DNA from: M10-OD1-4 sp038061695
GTDB taxonomy: Bacteria > Patescibacteriota > Minisyncoccia > GWC2-36-17 > M10-OD1-4
Direction of reading: 5' to 3'
Assembly: GCA_038061695.1 (NCBI GenBank)
Contig: JBBTYT010000001.1
Coordinates: 12,002-76,001, forward strand
DNA length: 64,000 nt
The position numbers were made by a program, and so were the translations under genes. Under the pieces are notes generated by a model, which did not search any database, had not been told where the DNA came from, and worked only from the letters and a program-made list of their open reading frames with translations. Positions 32,251 through 41,145 of this stretch are shown one piece after another; positions within the stretch are counted from its first letter, which is position 1, and each line of letters begins with the position of its first letter.

Positions 32251-33144
32251 ATGAAGATAGGATATATAGGATTAGGAAAAATGGGTGAAGGTATGGTATT
32301 GAGGCTTTTGGAAAAAGGCTGGGATGTTGTTGCTTATAATAGGAGTAAAGATCCGATAAAAGAGGTGGAAAAAAATGGTGCTGTTGGAGCATATTCATTA
32401 AGAGAGCTAGTGGATAAGTTGGAAACGCCAAGAGTTATTTGGTTAATGGTTTCACATCAAGCCGTTGACGCTGTCCTAGAAGAGCTTGTGCCTTTGCTTT
32501 CTGATGGTGATGTTCTGATAGATGGTGGAAATTCAAATTATAAGGAAACTTTAAAAAGATCAAAGGAGTTAAAAGAAAAAAATATCCACTTTTTAGATGC
32601 TGGCACAAGCGGTGGTCCAAGAGGAGCGAGAAATGGCGCTTGTGTGATGGTTGGCGGTGAAAGAGATTTATTTGATAGATATGAGAAGCTTTTTACAGAT
32701 ATATCTGCGGATAAGGCATATGGATATATGGGTCGCTCAGGATCAGGTCATTTTGTGAAGATGGTACATAATGGCATTGAATATGGGATGATGCAGGCTC
32801 TTGGAGAAGGATTCGAAGTTTTAAAAAAATCGGAATTTAATTTGAATCTTACAGAGGTTGTAAAGATATATAATAATAAAAGTGTAATAGAATCACGTCT
32901 TACAAACTGGCTTCAAAGCGCCTTTCAAAAACATAGTGAGGATTTAAATGGTATTTCAGGCAAGGTTTCTCATAGCGGGGAAGGTCTTTGGACTGTTGAG
33001 GCGGCAAATGAGCTTGGTGTGCCATTACCTATTATAGAGGGTTCGCTTAAATTCAGGGAAGAGTCGCAAAATAATCCTAGCTACACAGGTCAAGTTCTTT
33101 CCGCTTTGAGGAATGAATTTGGAGGACACGATGTTAAAAACTAA
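32251..33144 (+). CDS. gnd: 6-phosphogluconate dehydrogenase, short (YqeC/GndA-like) form
   Basis: 297 residues, the short form (the classic enzyme is ~470). Oxidises and decarboxylates 6-phosphogluconate to ribulose 5-phosphate. N-terminal Rossmann motif GYIGLGKMGEGMVLRLLEKG; substrate motifs LIDGGNSNYKETLKRS and DAGTSGGPRGARNGACVMVGG; catalytic Lys in GHFVKMVHNGIEYGMMQ. AAAGGAGG lies 23 bases before the ATG, farther than usual, and no in-frame start is nearer to it. Followed directly by pgl, so the two oxidative pentose-phosphate enzymes are paired; zwf is not in the window. Confidence 0.92.
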   Translation: MKIGYIGLGKMGEGMVLRLLEKGWDVVAYNRSKDPIKEVEKNGAVGAYSLRELVDKLETPRVIWLMVSHQAVDAVLEELVPLLSDGDVLIDGGNSNYKETLKRSKELKEKNIHFLDAGTSGGPRGARNGACVMVGGERDLFDRYEKLFTDISADKAYGYMGRSGSGHFVKMVHNGIEYGMMQALGEGFEVLKKSEFNLNLTEVVKIYNNKSVIESRLTNWLQSAFQKHSEDLNGISGKVSHSGEGLWTVEAANELGVPLPIIEGSLKFREESQNNPSYTGQVLSALRNEFGGHDVKN

Positions 33145-33888
33145 ATGATTGATATAAAAGTGTACGAGAGTAAAAAAGATGCACTAAACAATATATCTGA
33201 TGATATAAATAAAAAGATATCAGAATTCAAAAAAAGTAATACGCCTTTATTATTTTTAATATCAGGCGGTTCGGTTCTTGAAATTTTAGATTATATAAAA
33301 AAAGATTTTTTAGGAGATTTTATGACAATTTCTGTTTTAGATGAGAGGTTTGATATTACTAATAAAAATAATAATTTTACTCAGCTTTCAGAAAGAGTGA
33401 TTTATAAAGCGATGGTTTTTGCAGGAGTCAATTTTATAGATACAAGCGTAAAGTATGGTCAAACAAAAGAAGAGTTGGCTGATTTTTTTGAAGAAGAGCT
33501 TAAGAGCTGGAACGGAAAAAAAATAAATGGTAGAATAATAGCAATATTTGGCGTCGGTATTGATGGACATACATCTGGCATTATGCCTTTTTTCAAAGAT
33601 GAGAAAAAGTTTCTGGAATTATTTGAAGGTGATAGATGGGTTATTAGTTATGATGCGTCAGGGAAAAATCAATATTCAGAAAGAGTAACAACGACAAATA
33701 CTTTTTTACGCCGTATAGATGAAGCCTTTGTATTTGTAATTGGAGAAGAAAAAAAGATGGCATTAGAAAATATGCAAAAAAATGGAAGTGTAGCGGAAGT
33801 TCCAGCGAGAATTTTAGCTGAAATTAACGCCAAGGTTTATACAAATATACTATTTAAAAACTTTGAAATTACGAAAGAGAAAGATTAA
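33145..33888 (+). CDS. pgl: 6-phosphogluconolactonase
   Basis: 247 residues, starting immediately after the gnd stop. Hydrolyses 6-phosphogluconolactone. Motifs of the SugarP-isomerase-like fold: LFLISGGSVLEILDYI, TISVLDERFD, and IAIFGVGIDGHTSGIMPF (the family motif GxGxDGHxAS/GxxP). The last codons (TKEKD) and the stop lie inside the left arm of the long inverted repeat at 33867-33986. Confidence 0.88.
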   Translation: MIDIKVYESKKDALNNISDDINKKISEFKKSNTPLLFLISGGSVLEILDYIKKDFLGDFMTISVLDERFDITNKNNNFTQLSERVIYKAMVFAGVNFIDTSVKYGQTKEELADFFEEELKSWNGKKINGRIIAIFGVGIDGHTSGIMPFFKDEKKFLELFEGDRWVISYDASGKNQYSERVTTTNTFLRRIDEAFVFVIGEEKKMALENMQKNGSVAEVPARILAEINAKVYTNILFKNFEITKEKD

Positions 33889-33986
33889 GGTTTTCTTACG
33901 TGTGCTCACGCTAATCTGCCGACCAGTAGATTAGCTGCGCTTACCGTTAACACTTCAGAAAACCTTAATCTTTCTCTTTCGTAATT
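33867..33986. repeat. 30-bp perfect inverted repeat with a branched loop between pgl and pgi
   Basis: 33867-33896 and 33957-33986 are exact reverse complements (30 of 30). The 60-base loop contains further hairpins: CGTG/CACG near 33899-33910, and GCTAATCT (33910-33917) with AGATTAGC (33928-33935), giving a multi-branched fold. The left arm is the 3' end of pgl, so the right arm is an inverted copy of coding sequence. No T run follows, so it is not a standard terminator. Confidence 0.9.
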
Positions 33987-34002
33987 CGAAATTAAAAAAA
34001 AG

Positions 34003-35319
34003 ATGATGCAATTTTTTTATAAAAAAATATCTCAAATAGAAGAAGGTGATACTATAGCGGTAACTTCTACTTTAAAAGATTATATTAAGCGCTTAAATGA
34101 AATTGCAAAAAGCGGGAATTATGAATCTCCGGAAGCATCAATTAATTTAGCATTTGATGATGAGCTTATAAATAAGTCAGTAGAATTGGCAAGAATTAAA
34201 AAAAACGACAGATTAAAATATATAGTAATTGTCGGCATAGGAGGTTCTAATCTCGGCACGATGGCTGTTTATGAGGCTATTTTTGGCAATTTAGCCGTAG
34301 TTTTAAATAATCAAAAGCCAAAGATGATATTTTTGGATACGAATAATCCAAAAGATATTTTAGATGTGAAGCATATTTTAGCTGACATAAAAGATAGAGA
34401 TGAAATACTAATAAATTTAATCAGTAAGTCTGGAGGAACAACAGAAACAGTTGCGAATTTCGAGGTTTTATATGATTTTCTAAAAGGTAAAATTGATAAT
34501 TTTGATGAAAGAGTTGTTGTAACAACGGATTTTGAGTCAAAGCTTTGGATTTCTGCAAAGAATAAAGGATTTTCTCTTTTGGAGATTCCAAAAAATGTAG
34601 GCGGAAGATATTCTCTCTTTTCTGCTGTTGGTATTTTCCCGTTAGCTTTGATTGGGATTGATATTAAGAATATTCTTGAGGGAGCGAAGAATATGAGAGA
34701 TATATGTTTAAATAATGATATAGAAAAAAACCCAGCTCTCTTATCAGCTATTTTAATTTTTTTACATAATAAGAAAGGTATAAATATAAATAATTCTTTC
34801 TTTTTTCACTCACAACTTGAATCGGTTGGCAGGTGGTATAGGCAACTTTTAGGGGAGTCTATAGGTAAGCAAAATAATAAGAATGGTGAAGAAGTAAGGG
34901 TTGGAATAACACCAATAGTATCTATAGGTTCGACAGACCTTCATTCTATGGCTCAGCTTTTTTTGGGCGGTCCAAAAGATAAATTTACAACATTTATAAA
35001 TACACAATCTCATAAAAGTGGTGTAAGTATGCCAAATAAGCTTGAACTTGGTGAGCTTGTAGAAGATATAGCAGGAAGAGATTTTTCAGATATAATGGAC
35101 GCAATATATAAAGGAGTAAAAGAGGCTTATATTCAAAATAAAATGCCTTTTATGGAGGTGATTATAGATGATATTAATGAGAAAGAGTTGGGCGGATTTT
35201 TACAATTTAAGATGATGGAGATAATCTTTTTGGCGGAACTTTTAAATGTAAACGCCTTTGATCAGCCTAATGTAGAGGATTATAAAAAAGAGACAAGGAA
35301 GATATTAAAAATTATATAG
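34003..35319 (+). CDS. pgi: Glucose-6-phosphate isomerase
   Basis: 438 residues, the shorter bacterial form. Interconverts glucose 6-phosphate and fructose 6-phosphate. Motifs: IVIGVGGSNLG-like VIVGIGGSNLGTMAVY, ISKSGGTTETVANF, GGRYSLFSAVGIFPLALIG, and QLLGESIGKQNNKNGEEVRV. First ATG follows the inverted-repeat structure by about 16 bases, so the structure may influence its translation. Confidence 0.93.
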   Translation: MMQFFYKKISQIEEGDTIAVTSTLKDYIKRLNEIAKSGNYESPEASINLAFDDELINKSVELARIKKNDRLKYIVIVGIGGSNLGTMAVYEAIFGNLAVVLNNQKPKMIFLDTNNPKDILDVKHILADIKDRDEILINLISKSGGTTETVANFEVLYDFLKGKIDNFDERVVVTTDFESKLWISAKNKGFSLLEIPKNVGGRYSLFSAVGIFPLALIGIDIKNILEGAKNMRDICLNNDIEKNPALLSAILIFLHNKKGININNSFFFHSQLESVGRWYRQLLGESIGKQNNKNGEEVRVGITPIVSIGSTDLHSMAQLFLGGPKDKFTTFINTQSHKSGVSMPNKLELGELVEDIAGRDFSDIMDAIYKGVKEAYIQNKMPFMEVIIDDINEKELGGFLQFKMMEIIFLAELLNVNAFDQPNVEDYKKETRKILKII

Positions 35320-35321
35320 CA

Positions 35322-35350
35322 TTGATTTTTTTGTATAAATCTGTTATAAT
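35322..35350 (+). promoter_or_regulatory. Promoter of the 87-residue protein gene
   Basis: TTGATT (35322-35327), 17-base spacer, extended TGT-TATAAT (35345-35350). About 50-base leader with AGGAGGG before the ATG. Confidence 0.7.
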
Positions 35351-35405
35351 CTATGAAATTAATGTATAACATAGTTCTTTGAATTCATAATTAGGAGGGT
35401 TAAAT

Positions 35406-35669
35406 ATGATATTAAAGAATAATCAAGCAGGGAGCTATGTTGTTGAGCTCGATGCTTACGAAGGTGTAGTTAGGGGAGCTAAGGTGTTATTCATAGCTTC
35501 TAACGAAAAGGTCGTCGTAAGAAATATCTCTAGTGTTGATAACGAGGTATTTATTATGGTTGATACTCCTAAGAAATTCTGGAGGGATTGTCATAAGAAT
35601 CTTGGGCAGTCTTTTGAACCACCAGAAATTGTGAAGGTTCGCAAGAGCGATATTTATGTTCTTGTGTAA
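35406..35669 (+). CDS. Small cytosolic protein of unknown function, 87 residues
   Basis: Strong ribosome site (TTAGGAGGG) directly before the ATG. Beta-rich sequence (YVVELDAYEGVVRGAKVLFIASNEKVVVRNISSVDN, given here as pieces YVVELDAY and GAKVLFIAS) ending FEPPEIVKVRKSDIYVLV. Could be a small barrel-like domain; no family recognised. Own promoter and terminator make it a self-contained unit, probably well expressed. Confidence 0.75.
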   Translation: MILKNNQAGSYVVELDAYEGVVRGAKVLFIASNEKVVVRNISSVDNEVFIMVDTPKKFWRDCHKNLGQSFEPPEIVKVRKSDIYVLV

Positions 35670-35681
35670 TTAAACCCATAG

Positions 35682-35717
35682 ACCCGCGGAAGCTAAAAAA
35701 GCTGAAGCGGGTTTTTT
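35682..35717 (+). terminator. Intrinsic terminator
   Basis: ACCCGC (35682-35687) pairs with GCGGGT (35707-35712), with inner AGCT pairing; TTTTTT follows. Confidence 0.85.
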
Positions 35718-35761
35718 ATTTGCACTCTGTTTTAGCGCATTATGTTGTGGATTAAATTTAG

Positions 35762-35790
35762 TTGGTGATATGTATATTTATTGATATAAT
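35762..35790 (+). promoter_or_regulatory. Promoter of the surface-protein block
   Basis: TTGGTG (35762-35767), 17-base spacer, extended TGA-TATAAT (35785-35790). Leader of about 30 bases before the ATG at 35828. Confidence 0.6.
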
Positions 35791-35827
35791 GTTATTATGC
35801 ATTAATAATAATTAATTTTTTAAAAAA

Positions 35828-36172
35828 ATGATGAGAAAGAAGTTTGAGTCTAATATTAAATTAGACAGGTCTATTTTTACAAATGCTCTTATATTAACTT
35901 TATTAGTAGGGTTGATTTTTTTTGCATATATTTTTGGTTCTTCTAATGGATATGTAAAAGGTAAGAAGATTGGAATATCAGAAGGAAAAGAGACTGGGCA
36001 AATTGAACTTTTGCAAGCGCAGAGAAAGTCTGCTGAAGATGCTATTATGGCAGCTCAGAATAGACTCAAAGAAGGACAGGATGCTTCTGCTCCAAAGGAT
36101 ATAAAAAATCCAATAGAGGATACACTTTCTCAGCCATTTGGAACACCACTTGTAAATCCACTTAATAATTAA
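35828..36172 (+). CDS. Single-pass membrane protein with Gly-zipper repeat, paralogue 1
   Basis: 114 residues. One membrane helix (about 17-36), followed by GSSNGYVKGKKIGISEGKETG, a Gly every 4 residues, then a charged helix and a Pro/Asn-rich tail (NPIEDTLSQPFGTPLVNPLNN-type). Its neighbour at 36204 has the same plan, so the two are paralogues. The Gly-zipper next to the membrane may drive oligomerisation. First gene of a three-gene block ending with the Cys-repeat protein. Confidence 0.7.
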   Translation: MMRKKFESNIKLDRSIFTNALILTLLVGLIFFAYIFGSSNGYVKGKKIGISEGKETGQIELLQAQRKSAEDAIMAAQNRLKEGQDASAPKDIKNPIEDTLSQPFGTPLVNPLNN

Positions 36173-36203
36173 TATATTAATTAGTAATTTAAGTTAATAA
36201 AAT

Positions 36204-36500
36204 ATGACAAAAACATTCTATATAGTTTTGTTTCTTCTTATTTTGATAGCGGGCGGAATTTGTTCTGGGTATTGGTATGGAAGTTCTACTGGTTTTGATT
36301 ATGGTAAATCAATCGGCATAATAGAAGGAATTGAAACAGGTAAGGTGCTAGGAAGATCAGCTGTTTTAAAGGAGCAAAGCAGTGCGGCTGAAAAAGCTTC
36401 AAAGGAAGCGCAAGATAAAGTTCTTAAAGATATTAATCCATTTAACGCAGAAGAAATTAATCCTTTTTCCAATAGCTATACAAATCCTTTTGCTCAATAG
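36204..36500 (+). CDS. Single-pass membrane protein with Gly-zipper repeat, paralogue 2
   Basis: 98 residues. Membrane helix (about 4-24), then GSSTGFDYGKSIGIIEGIETG, an Ala/Lys helix, and a tail with three NPF motifs (INPFNAEEINPFSNSYTNPF in pieces). The same NPF triplet follows the signal peptide of the next protein (AQNPFDIEF). Probably works together with its paralogue and the secreted Cys-repeat protein. No known family. Confidence 0.7.
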   Translation: MTKTFYIVLFLLILIAGGICSGYWYGSSTGFDYGKSIGIIEGIETGKVLGRSAVLKEQSSAAEKASKEAQDKVLKDINPFNAEEINPFSNSYTNPFAQ

Positions 36501-36530
36501 AGAGTTAAAATATTTTGTAAAATTAAAATA

Positions 36531-38420
36531 ATGAAAAGAAATATATTTAAAGTAATATTTATTCTTCCTTTGTTTGTGTTTGCAATTTCTTTTTTTGCAA
36601 ATGCGCAGAATCCATTCGATATTGAATTTCCTATTAAAGAGCTTGGAAGTTGCTCTTCTATAAGCGAATGTAAGTCTTATTGTGATCAAGCTGATAATGC
36701 TATAGCGTGTATGAGTTTCGCTGAGAAAAACGGAATTGTTAAAAAGCAAGAAGATAGGTCTAGTAGAGCGGACGAAGTTCTAAAAGATAGAGCTGGTCCA
36801 GGCGGATGCGTTGGCAGAGTAGCTTGCGATGCTTTTTGTAGTGAGCCAGAAAATAGAGAAATCTGTTTCTCTTTTGCAAAAGAGAATGGTTTAATATCAA
36901 AAGATAAGATAGAAAAGATTGAAAAAGAGATGGAATCAAATAGTGGTCCAGGTGGTTGTAGTTCGCGTCAGCAGTGTGATACTTTTTGTAAAAATCCTGA
37001 TAATATTCAAATTTGTTTAGATTTTGCCGTAAGCAATGGGCATATTGATCAAGAAGAAGCGAGTCTTTTAATTGAAAGGATGAGCAGAGGTAAAGATTTC
37101 AGAATAAATAATCAAGGGTCACGAGGTGAATTTAAGGGTGAAGTGGTAGGCTTGGAGGTAGGCTTGGAGCCTGAGATAGATAAGAAAAAAGCTGAGGAGG
37201 TTTTAGCTAAAAATGGCGGACCAGGCGGATGTTTGACCATGCTGGAATGTGAAGCTTTTTGCAGTAATGCTGACAATGGGAATATATGTCTTGATTTTGC
37301 AATTTCAAATAACTTAATACCAAAAGAGAAAGCAGAGAAGATGAAAGAGATGATGAATAAATCCGGACCAGGCGGATGTAAGGGAATTGAGTGTAAGGTC
37401 TATTGCGAGAATCCTGAAAATGCAGAGGCTTGTTTTAATTTTGCAAAAGAGAATGGTTTGTTACATAAAGATGATATAAGACAGTTTGAGAGAGGAAAGG
37501 ATATTATAAAGAGAATTGAGGGGCGAGGAGGTCCAGGAGATTGTAGGAGTGAGAAGGAGTGTAGAGCATATTGCCAAGATTCAGTAAATATTGATGAATG
37601 TGCTGCTTTCTCTGTTAGTGTGGGATTTATAGATGAAGATGAAGTTAAAAAATCTTTTGAAGAATTTGAATCTATTAAAGATATGCGAAATAATTTTTCT
37701 AATCAGGACTTTCAGGGGGATATGCAAAATCGTCTTATAAGAGAAGGTAATTTTACCGGTCAGGGAAAAATGCAAGGAGATTTTAATCCTGAAGGTATGA
37801 TGCAACAAGGCTTTGATAGGTTTGAAAAGTTTAGAGATGAGTTTAAAAAGCATGAAGATTTTTGTTTAAAGCCAGAAAATTCTGAATCATGTAAAAAATT
37901 TGAACAGCCTAATATTAATCAAAATGAGTTTACGCCAAATGATAGAGCACTTGAAATGATGAGATACAAAGAGAATCAAAAAGATATGCCAAGGGATAAT
38001 ACAAATCAAGATCAATTAGATCGCAAAGATTTTAATCCTCAGAACGATGATGCTAGGAAATTTATACCTAGAGATGATCAGAGAATGGGCGATTTTAATT
38101 CTCAAGGTATCCCAAGTGGTCAAATGCCTGGAGCACCAGAAGGATTTAAACAACCAGAAGGTTTTGTTCCACCTGCAGGCTTTGACCCATCTCAGATGCC
38201 AAGAGACTTTAATCTTCAAGGTATTCCAAGTGGTCAAATACCTATCGGATCGGAAGGATTTACTCCTCCGGCAGGCTTTGATCCATCTCAGATGCAAAGC
38301 GGATCAGAAAGTTTTAAATATCCGGAAGGATTTGTTCCTCAAATAATTCCACAGTCAATGAATAGATCAATAAATATACTTGCGAATCCACTTGATTTAT
38401 TGTTTAATCTCTTAAAATAA
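36531..38420 (+). CDS. Large secreted Cys-repeat protein (six GPGGC-type repeats, Pro/Gln-rich tail)
   Basis: 629 residues. Signal peptide (1-~25, ending FFANAQ). Six repeats with strict spacing C-x5(or x4)-C-x3-C-x8-C begin at Cys41, 93, 143, 234, 283 and 338; most start with GPGGC and contain FAxxxG after the last Cys. Twenty-four regularly spaced Cys imply about twelve disulfides outside the cell. Two more Cys near residue 445. The last ~170 residues are low-complexity, with repeated GIPSGQ and PEGFVPPAGFDPSQM motifs. Similar repeats occur in other CPR surface proteins; function unknown. Likely a cell-surface stalk or adhesin. Confidence 0.75.
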   Translation: MKRNIFKVIFILPLFVFAISFFANAQNPFDIEFPIKELGSCSSISECKSYCDQADNAIACMSFAEKNGIVKKQEDRSSRADEVLKDRAGPGGCVGRVACDAFCSEPENREICFSFAKENGLISKDKIEKIEKEMESNSGPGGCSSRQQCDTFCKNPDNIQICLDFAVSNGHIDQEEASLLIERMSRGKDFRINNQGSRGEFKGEVVGLEVGLEPEIDKKKAEEVLAKNGGPGGCLTMLECEAFCSNADNGNICLDFAISNNLIPKEKAEKMKEMMNKSGPGGCKGIECKVYCENPENAEACFNFAKENGLLHKDDIRQFERGKDIIKRIEGRGGPGDCRSEKECRAYCQDSVNIDECAAFSVSVGFIDEDEVKKSFEEFESIKDMRNNFSNQDFQGDMQNRLIREGNFTGQGKMQGDFNPEGMMQQGFDRFEKFRDEFKKHEDFCLKPENSESCKKFEQPNINQNEFTPNDRALEMMRYKENQKDMPRDNTNQDQLDRKDFNPQNDDARKFIPRDDQRMGDFNSQGIPSGQMPGAPEGFKQPEGFVPPAGFDPSQMPRDFNLQGIPSGQIPIGSEGFTPPAGFDPSQMQSGSESFKYPEGFVPQIIPQSMNRSINILANPLDLLFNLLK

Positions 38421-38422
38421 AT

Positions 38423-39268
38423 ATGTATCTTTTGTTTGATATAGGTGGAACCAAGACAAGAATTGCTTTCTCTGAAGATGGAAAAACATTTGAAGATCCA
38501 GAAATATTTTTAACACCTGAAAATTTTGAAGAAGGAATAGATCTTATAAAAAGCAAAGCAAAAAAAGTTATAGGAGGAAGAAATCTTATTGCTTTGGCTG
38601 GCGGGATAGCTGGTTCTTTGAGTAAAGATAAGAAGGAGATATTAATTTTGCCAAATATTCCGAAATGGCAAGGAAAACCGATAGTCAGTAGATTAAGTAA
38701 TGCTTTTAACCTTCCTATTTTTTTGGAAAATGACGCCGCTTTAGTTGCTCTCGGTGAGGCTATTTACGGTTCTGGTAAGGGAAATAAAGTAGTAGCATAT
38801 ATAACTTTAAGTACTGGGGTAGGTGGGGCGAGAATAGTTGACGGTAAGATAGATGTAAATTCTTTTGGTTTTGAGCCAGGACATCAAATTATTGATTTTG
38901 AAGAAGCATATTGTTCTTCTTGTGGCACTAAAGGTGAGCTAACTGATTATGTTAGTGGTAAGAGCTTAGAAAACAGACTACATAAGAAACCTCAGGATGT
39001 AAAAGATGAAAAAGTTTGGGACGAGCTTGCGAGAATTCTTGCTTATGGAATAAATAACGTTATTGTATTTTGGTCTCCTGATGTTGTTATTCTTGGTGGA
39101 AGTATGATGAACGAATCTAGTATATCTATAGAAAAGGTACGATCTTATTTGAAGGGTATATTAACTATATTTCCTAAATATTCAGATATTAAATCAGCTT
39201 CTTTGGGGGATGTTGGTGGTTTATACGGAGCTCTGGTATTGGCAAATTCTAAAAAAGATGAATACTAA
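38423..39268 (+). CDS. ROK family sugar kinase (glucokinase-like)
   Basis: 281 residues. Phosphorylates a hexose, probably glucose. ATP motif LFDIGGTKTRIAF; sugar-binding ENDAALVALGEA; the ROK signature region ends in a GHQIIDF (EPGHQI), and a partial zinc motif CSSCGTKGELTDYVSG replaces the full CxCGxxGCxE. Overlaps pyk by 11 bases, forming a glycolytic pair. Confidence 0.87.
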   Translation: MYLLFDIGGTKTRIAFSEDGKTFEDPEIFLTPENFEEGIDLIKSKAKKVIGGRNLIALAGGIAGSLSKDKKEILILPNIPKWQGKPIVSRLSNAFNLPIFLENDAALVALGEAIYGSGKGNKVVAYITLSTGVGGARIVDGKIDVNSFGFEPGHQIIDFEEAYCSSCGTKGELTDYVSGKSLENRLHKKPQDVKDEKVWDELARILAYGINNVIVFWSPDVVILGGSMMNESSISIEKVRSYLKGILTIFPKYSDIKSASLGDVGGLYGALVLANSKKDEY

Positions 39269-40673
39269 GAAAACAAGAATTATAGCTACGATTGGTCCAG
39301 CATCTCAAAATGAAAAAGTGCTGACTAAAATGATAAAGTCAGGAGTGAACTTAGTTAGACTTAATTTCTCTCATGGAGATCATAAAATTCATGAGAGGAC
39401 GGTTCAACTTATAAGAGAGATATCTAAGAAATTAAAAATTTCTGTTTCTATAATTCAGGATTTATCTGGACCAAAGATAAGAATAGGGGATTTTTATAAA
39501 GATAGAGTTAATTTAAAAACCGGATCCATCTTTACATTAAGCACTAAGCTGTGTATCGGTGATGAAAGTGTTGTATTTGTAAATTACAAAAATTTACCAA
39601 GAGAGGTTAAAAGTGGAAGCATGCTACTTCTTGATGATGGTAAAAAGAAACTCTGTGTTATCTCTGTTTTAAAGAGTGAAATAAAATGCAGAGTAGTTGT
39701 TGGTGGAGAGATGAAAAACAGGAGGGGTGTAAATATTCCGGGAGCATATTTAAAGATCAGCTGTCTTACAGAAAAAGATAAAAAAGATATAGCTTTTGGC
39801 ATTAAATATGATGTTGATTTTTTTGCTTTGTCTTTTGTAAGAAAGCCGTCAGATATTTTAGAGTTAAGATATATTTTAAATCAAGAGAAATCAGAAGCTG
39901 GTATAATTGCAAAAATTGAAACAGAGGAGGCTATAGAAAATTTAGATGCGATTATAGATGTAACAGATGCTGTTATGGTGGCAAGAGGTGATCTTGCTGT
40001 TGAGATGCCACCTGAGGATGTGCCTACATTACAGAAAATTATTGTTAAAAAATGCAATAAGTCTGGCAAGCCAGTCATAGTAGCTACGCAGATGCTTGAG
40101 TCTATGATAAAATGTCCTGTCCCAACAAGGGCTGAAGTAAGCGATATTGCAAATTCTATACTTGATGGCGCTGATGCGCTGATGCTTTCTGAAGAGACGG
40201 CACTCGGAGATTATCCAGTTGAAGTGATAAATATAATGGCGAGCGTTGCTATAAAGACAGAATTAAATTATCCTAAAAAAGAGATTCAAGTAGTAGATGA
40301 GCAATATAAAAAAGGTATCGTTGATTCTATAACAGAGTCAATTGTAAAAACAGCAAACGACATTGATGCGAAGATTATCATAGCTTTAACAGAGTCGGGA
40401 TTTACGCCAAGAATGATATCAAGATATAAGCCGACACAAAAGATAGTTGTTTTGACTCCAAATCAAAAAACAGCAAACAAAATAATGTTGAGTTTTGGGT
40501 GTTATCCTTTTATCATAAAACCATTTCAAGATATTATTCAAGTAAGCGATTATGTGAGTTCATTTGTTATTAAAAATAAATATGCAAAAAAAGGTGATAG
40601 GATAGTTATCGCCGCAGGCATTCCATTCGGACAAGTAGGCGGAACTAATACTATAATGGTTCAGGAAATTTGA
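39258..40673 (+). CDS. pyk: Pyruvate kinase
   Basis: 471 residues from the ATG inside the end of the ROK gene; this start gives the family opening MNTKKTRIIATIGPAS. Converts phosphoenolpyruvate and ADP to pyruvate and ATP. Motifs: VRLNFSHGDH, QDLSGPKIRIG, IAKIETEEAIENLD, MVARGDLAVEMPPEDVP, and MLESMIKCPVPTRAEVSDIAN. C-terminal regulatory domain present (IIALTESGFTPRMISRYKP). An upstream in-frame ATG at 39210 would overlap the kinase further and is rejected. Confidence 0.95.
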   Translation: MNTKKTRIIATIGPASQNEKVLTKMIKSGVNLVRLNFSHGDHKIHERTVQLIREISKKLKISVSIIQDLSGPKIRIGDFYKDRVNLKTGSIFTLSTKLCIGDESVVFVNYKNLPREVKSGSMLLLDDGKKKLCVISVLKSEIKCRVVVGGEMKNRRGVNIPGAYLKISCLTEKDKKDIAFGIKYDVDFFALSFVRKPSDILELRYILNQEKSEAGIIAKIETEEAIENLDAIIDVTDAVMVARGDLAVEMPPEDVPTLQKIIVKKCNKSGKPVIVATQMLESMIKCPVPTRAEVSDIANSILDGADALMLSEETALGDYPVEVINIMASVAIKTELNYPKKEIQVVDEQYKKGIVDSITESIVKTANDIDAKIIIALTESGFTPRMISRYKPTQKIVVLTPNQKTANKIMLSFGCYPFIIKPFQDIIQVSDYVSSFVIKNKYAKKGDRIVIAAGIPFGQVGGTNTIMVQEI

Positions 40674-40693
40674 TAAGCTTATAATATTACAAT

Positions 40694-41125
40694 ATGGTTT
40701 CCACAACCGAGATTGAAAATTTTAATAAAAATTTTGATGTTGTTTCTGTTTTTATTGAGCATAATGAAGAGATATTGCTTTTACATCGTCAGGATCATAA
40801 ACCGCAAGGTAATACATGGGCTAATGTGGCAGGCAAGGTGAATGGCGGTGAGAATTTACTTGATGCTTTGATCAGAGAAGTTGAAGAAGAGATCGGTTTA
40901 AAAATAAAAAAAGAAAATTATACATACTTCAAGAAATATTATGTTAGATATCCGGGGTATGATTTTTTATATCATATTTACCATCTGCTTTTGGAAGAGA
41001 GGCCAATTTTGAATTTAAACTTAGAAGAAAGCAAAGATTATAAATGGATAAAGCCGCAAGATGCTTTGAAGCTTGATTTAATTCAAGATGAGGATATTTC
41101 TATCAAGCAATTTTATAATATTTAA
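40694..41125 (+). CDS. Nudix hydrolase with complete Nudix box
   Basis: 143 residues. Nudix box GKVNGGENLLDALIREVEEE-IGL matches Gx5Ex7REUxEExGU in full. Hydrolyses nucleoside diphosphates linked to another group; the substrate cannot be read from sequence. First of four small genes related to nucleotide handling, each separated by 5-25 bases. Confidence 0.88.
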   Translation: MVSTTEIENFNKNFDVVSVFIEHNEEILLLHRQDHKPQGNTWANVAGKVNGGENLLDALIREVEEEIGLKIKKENYTYFKKYYVRYPGYDFLYHIYHLLLEERPILNLNLEESKDYKWIKPQDALKLDLIQDEDISIKQFYNI

Positions 41126-41145
41126 TCAGTTATATTACTAATTAT

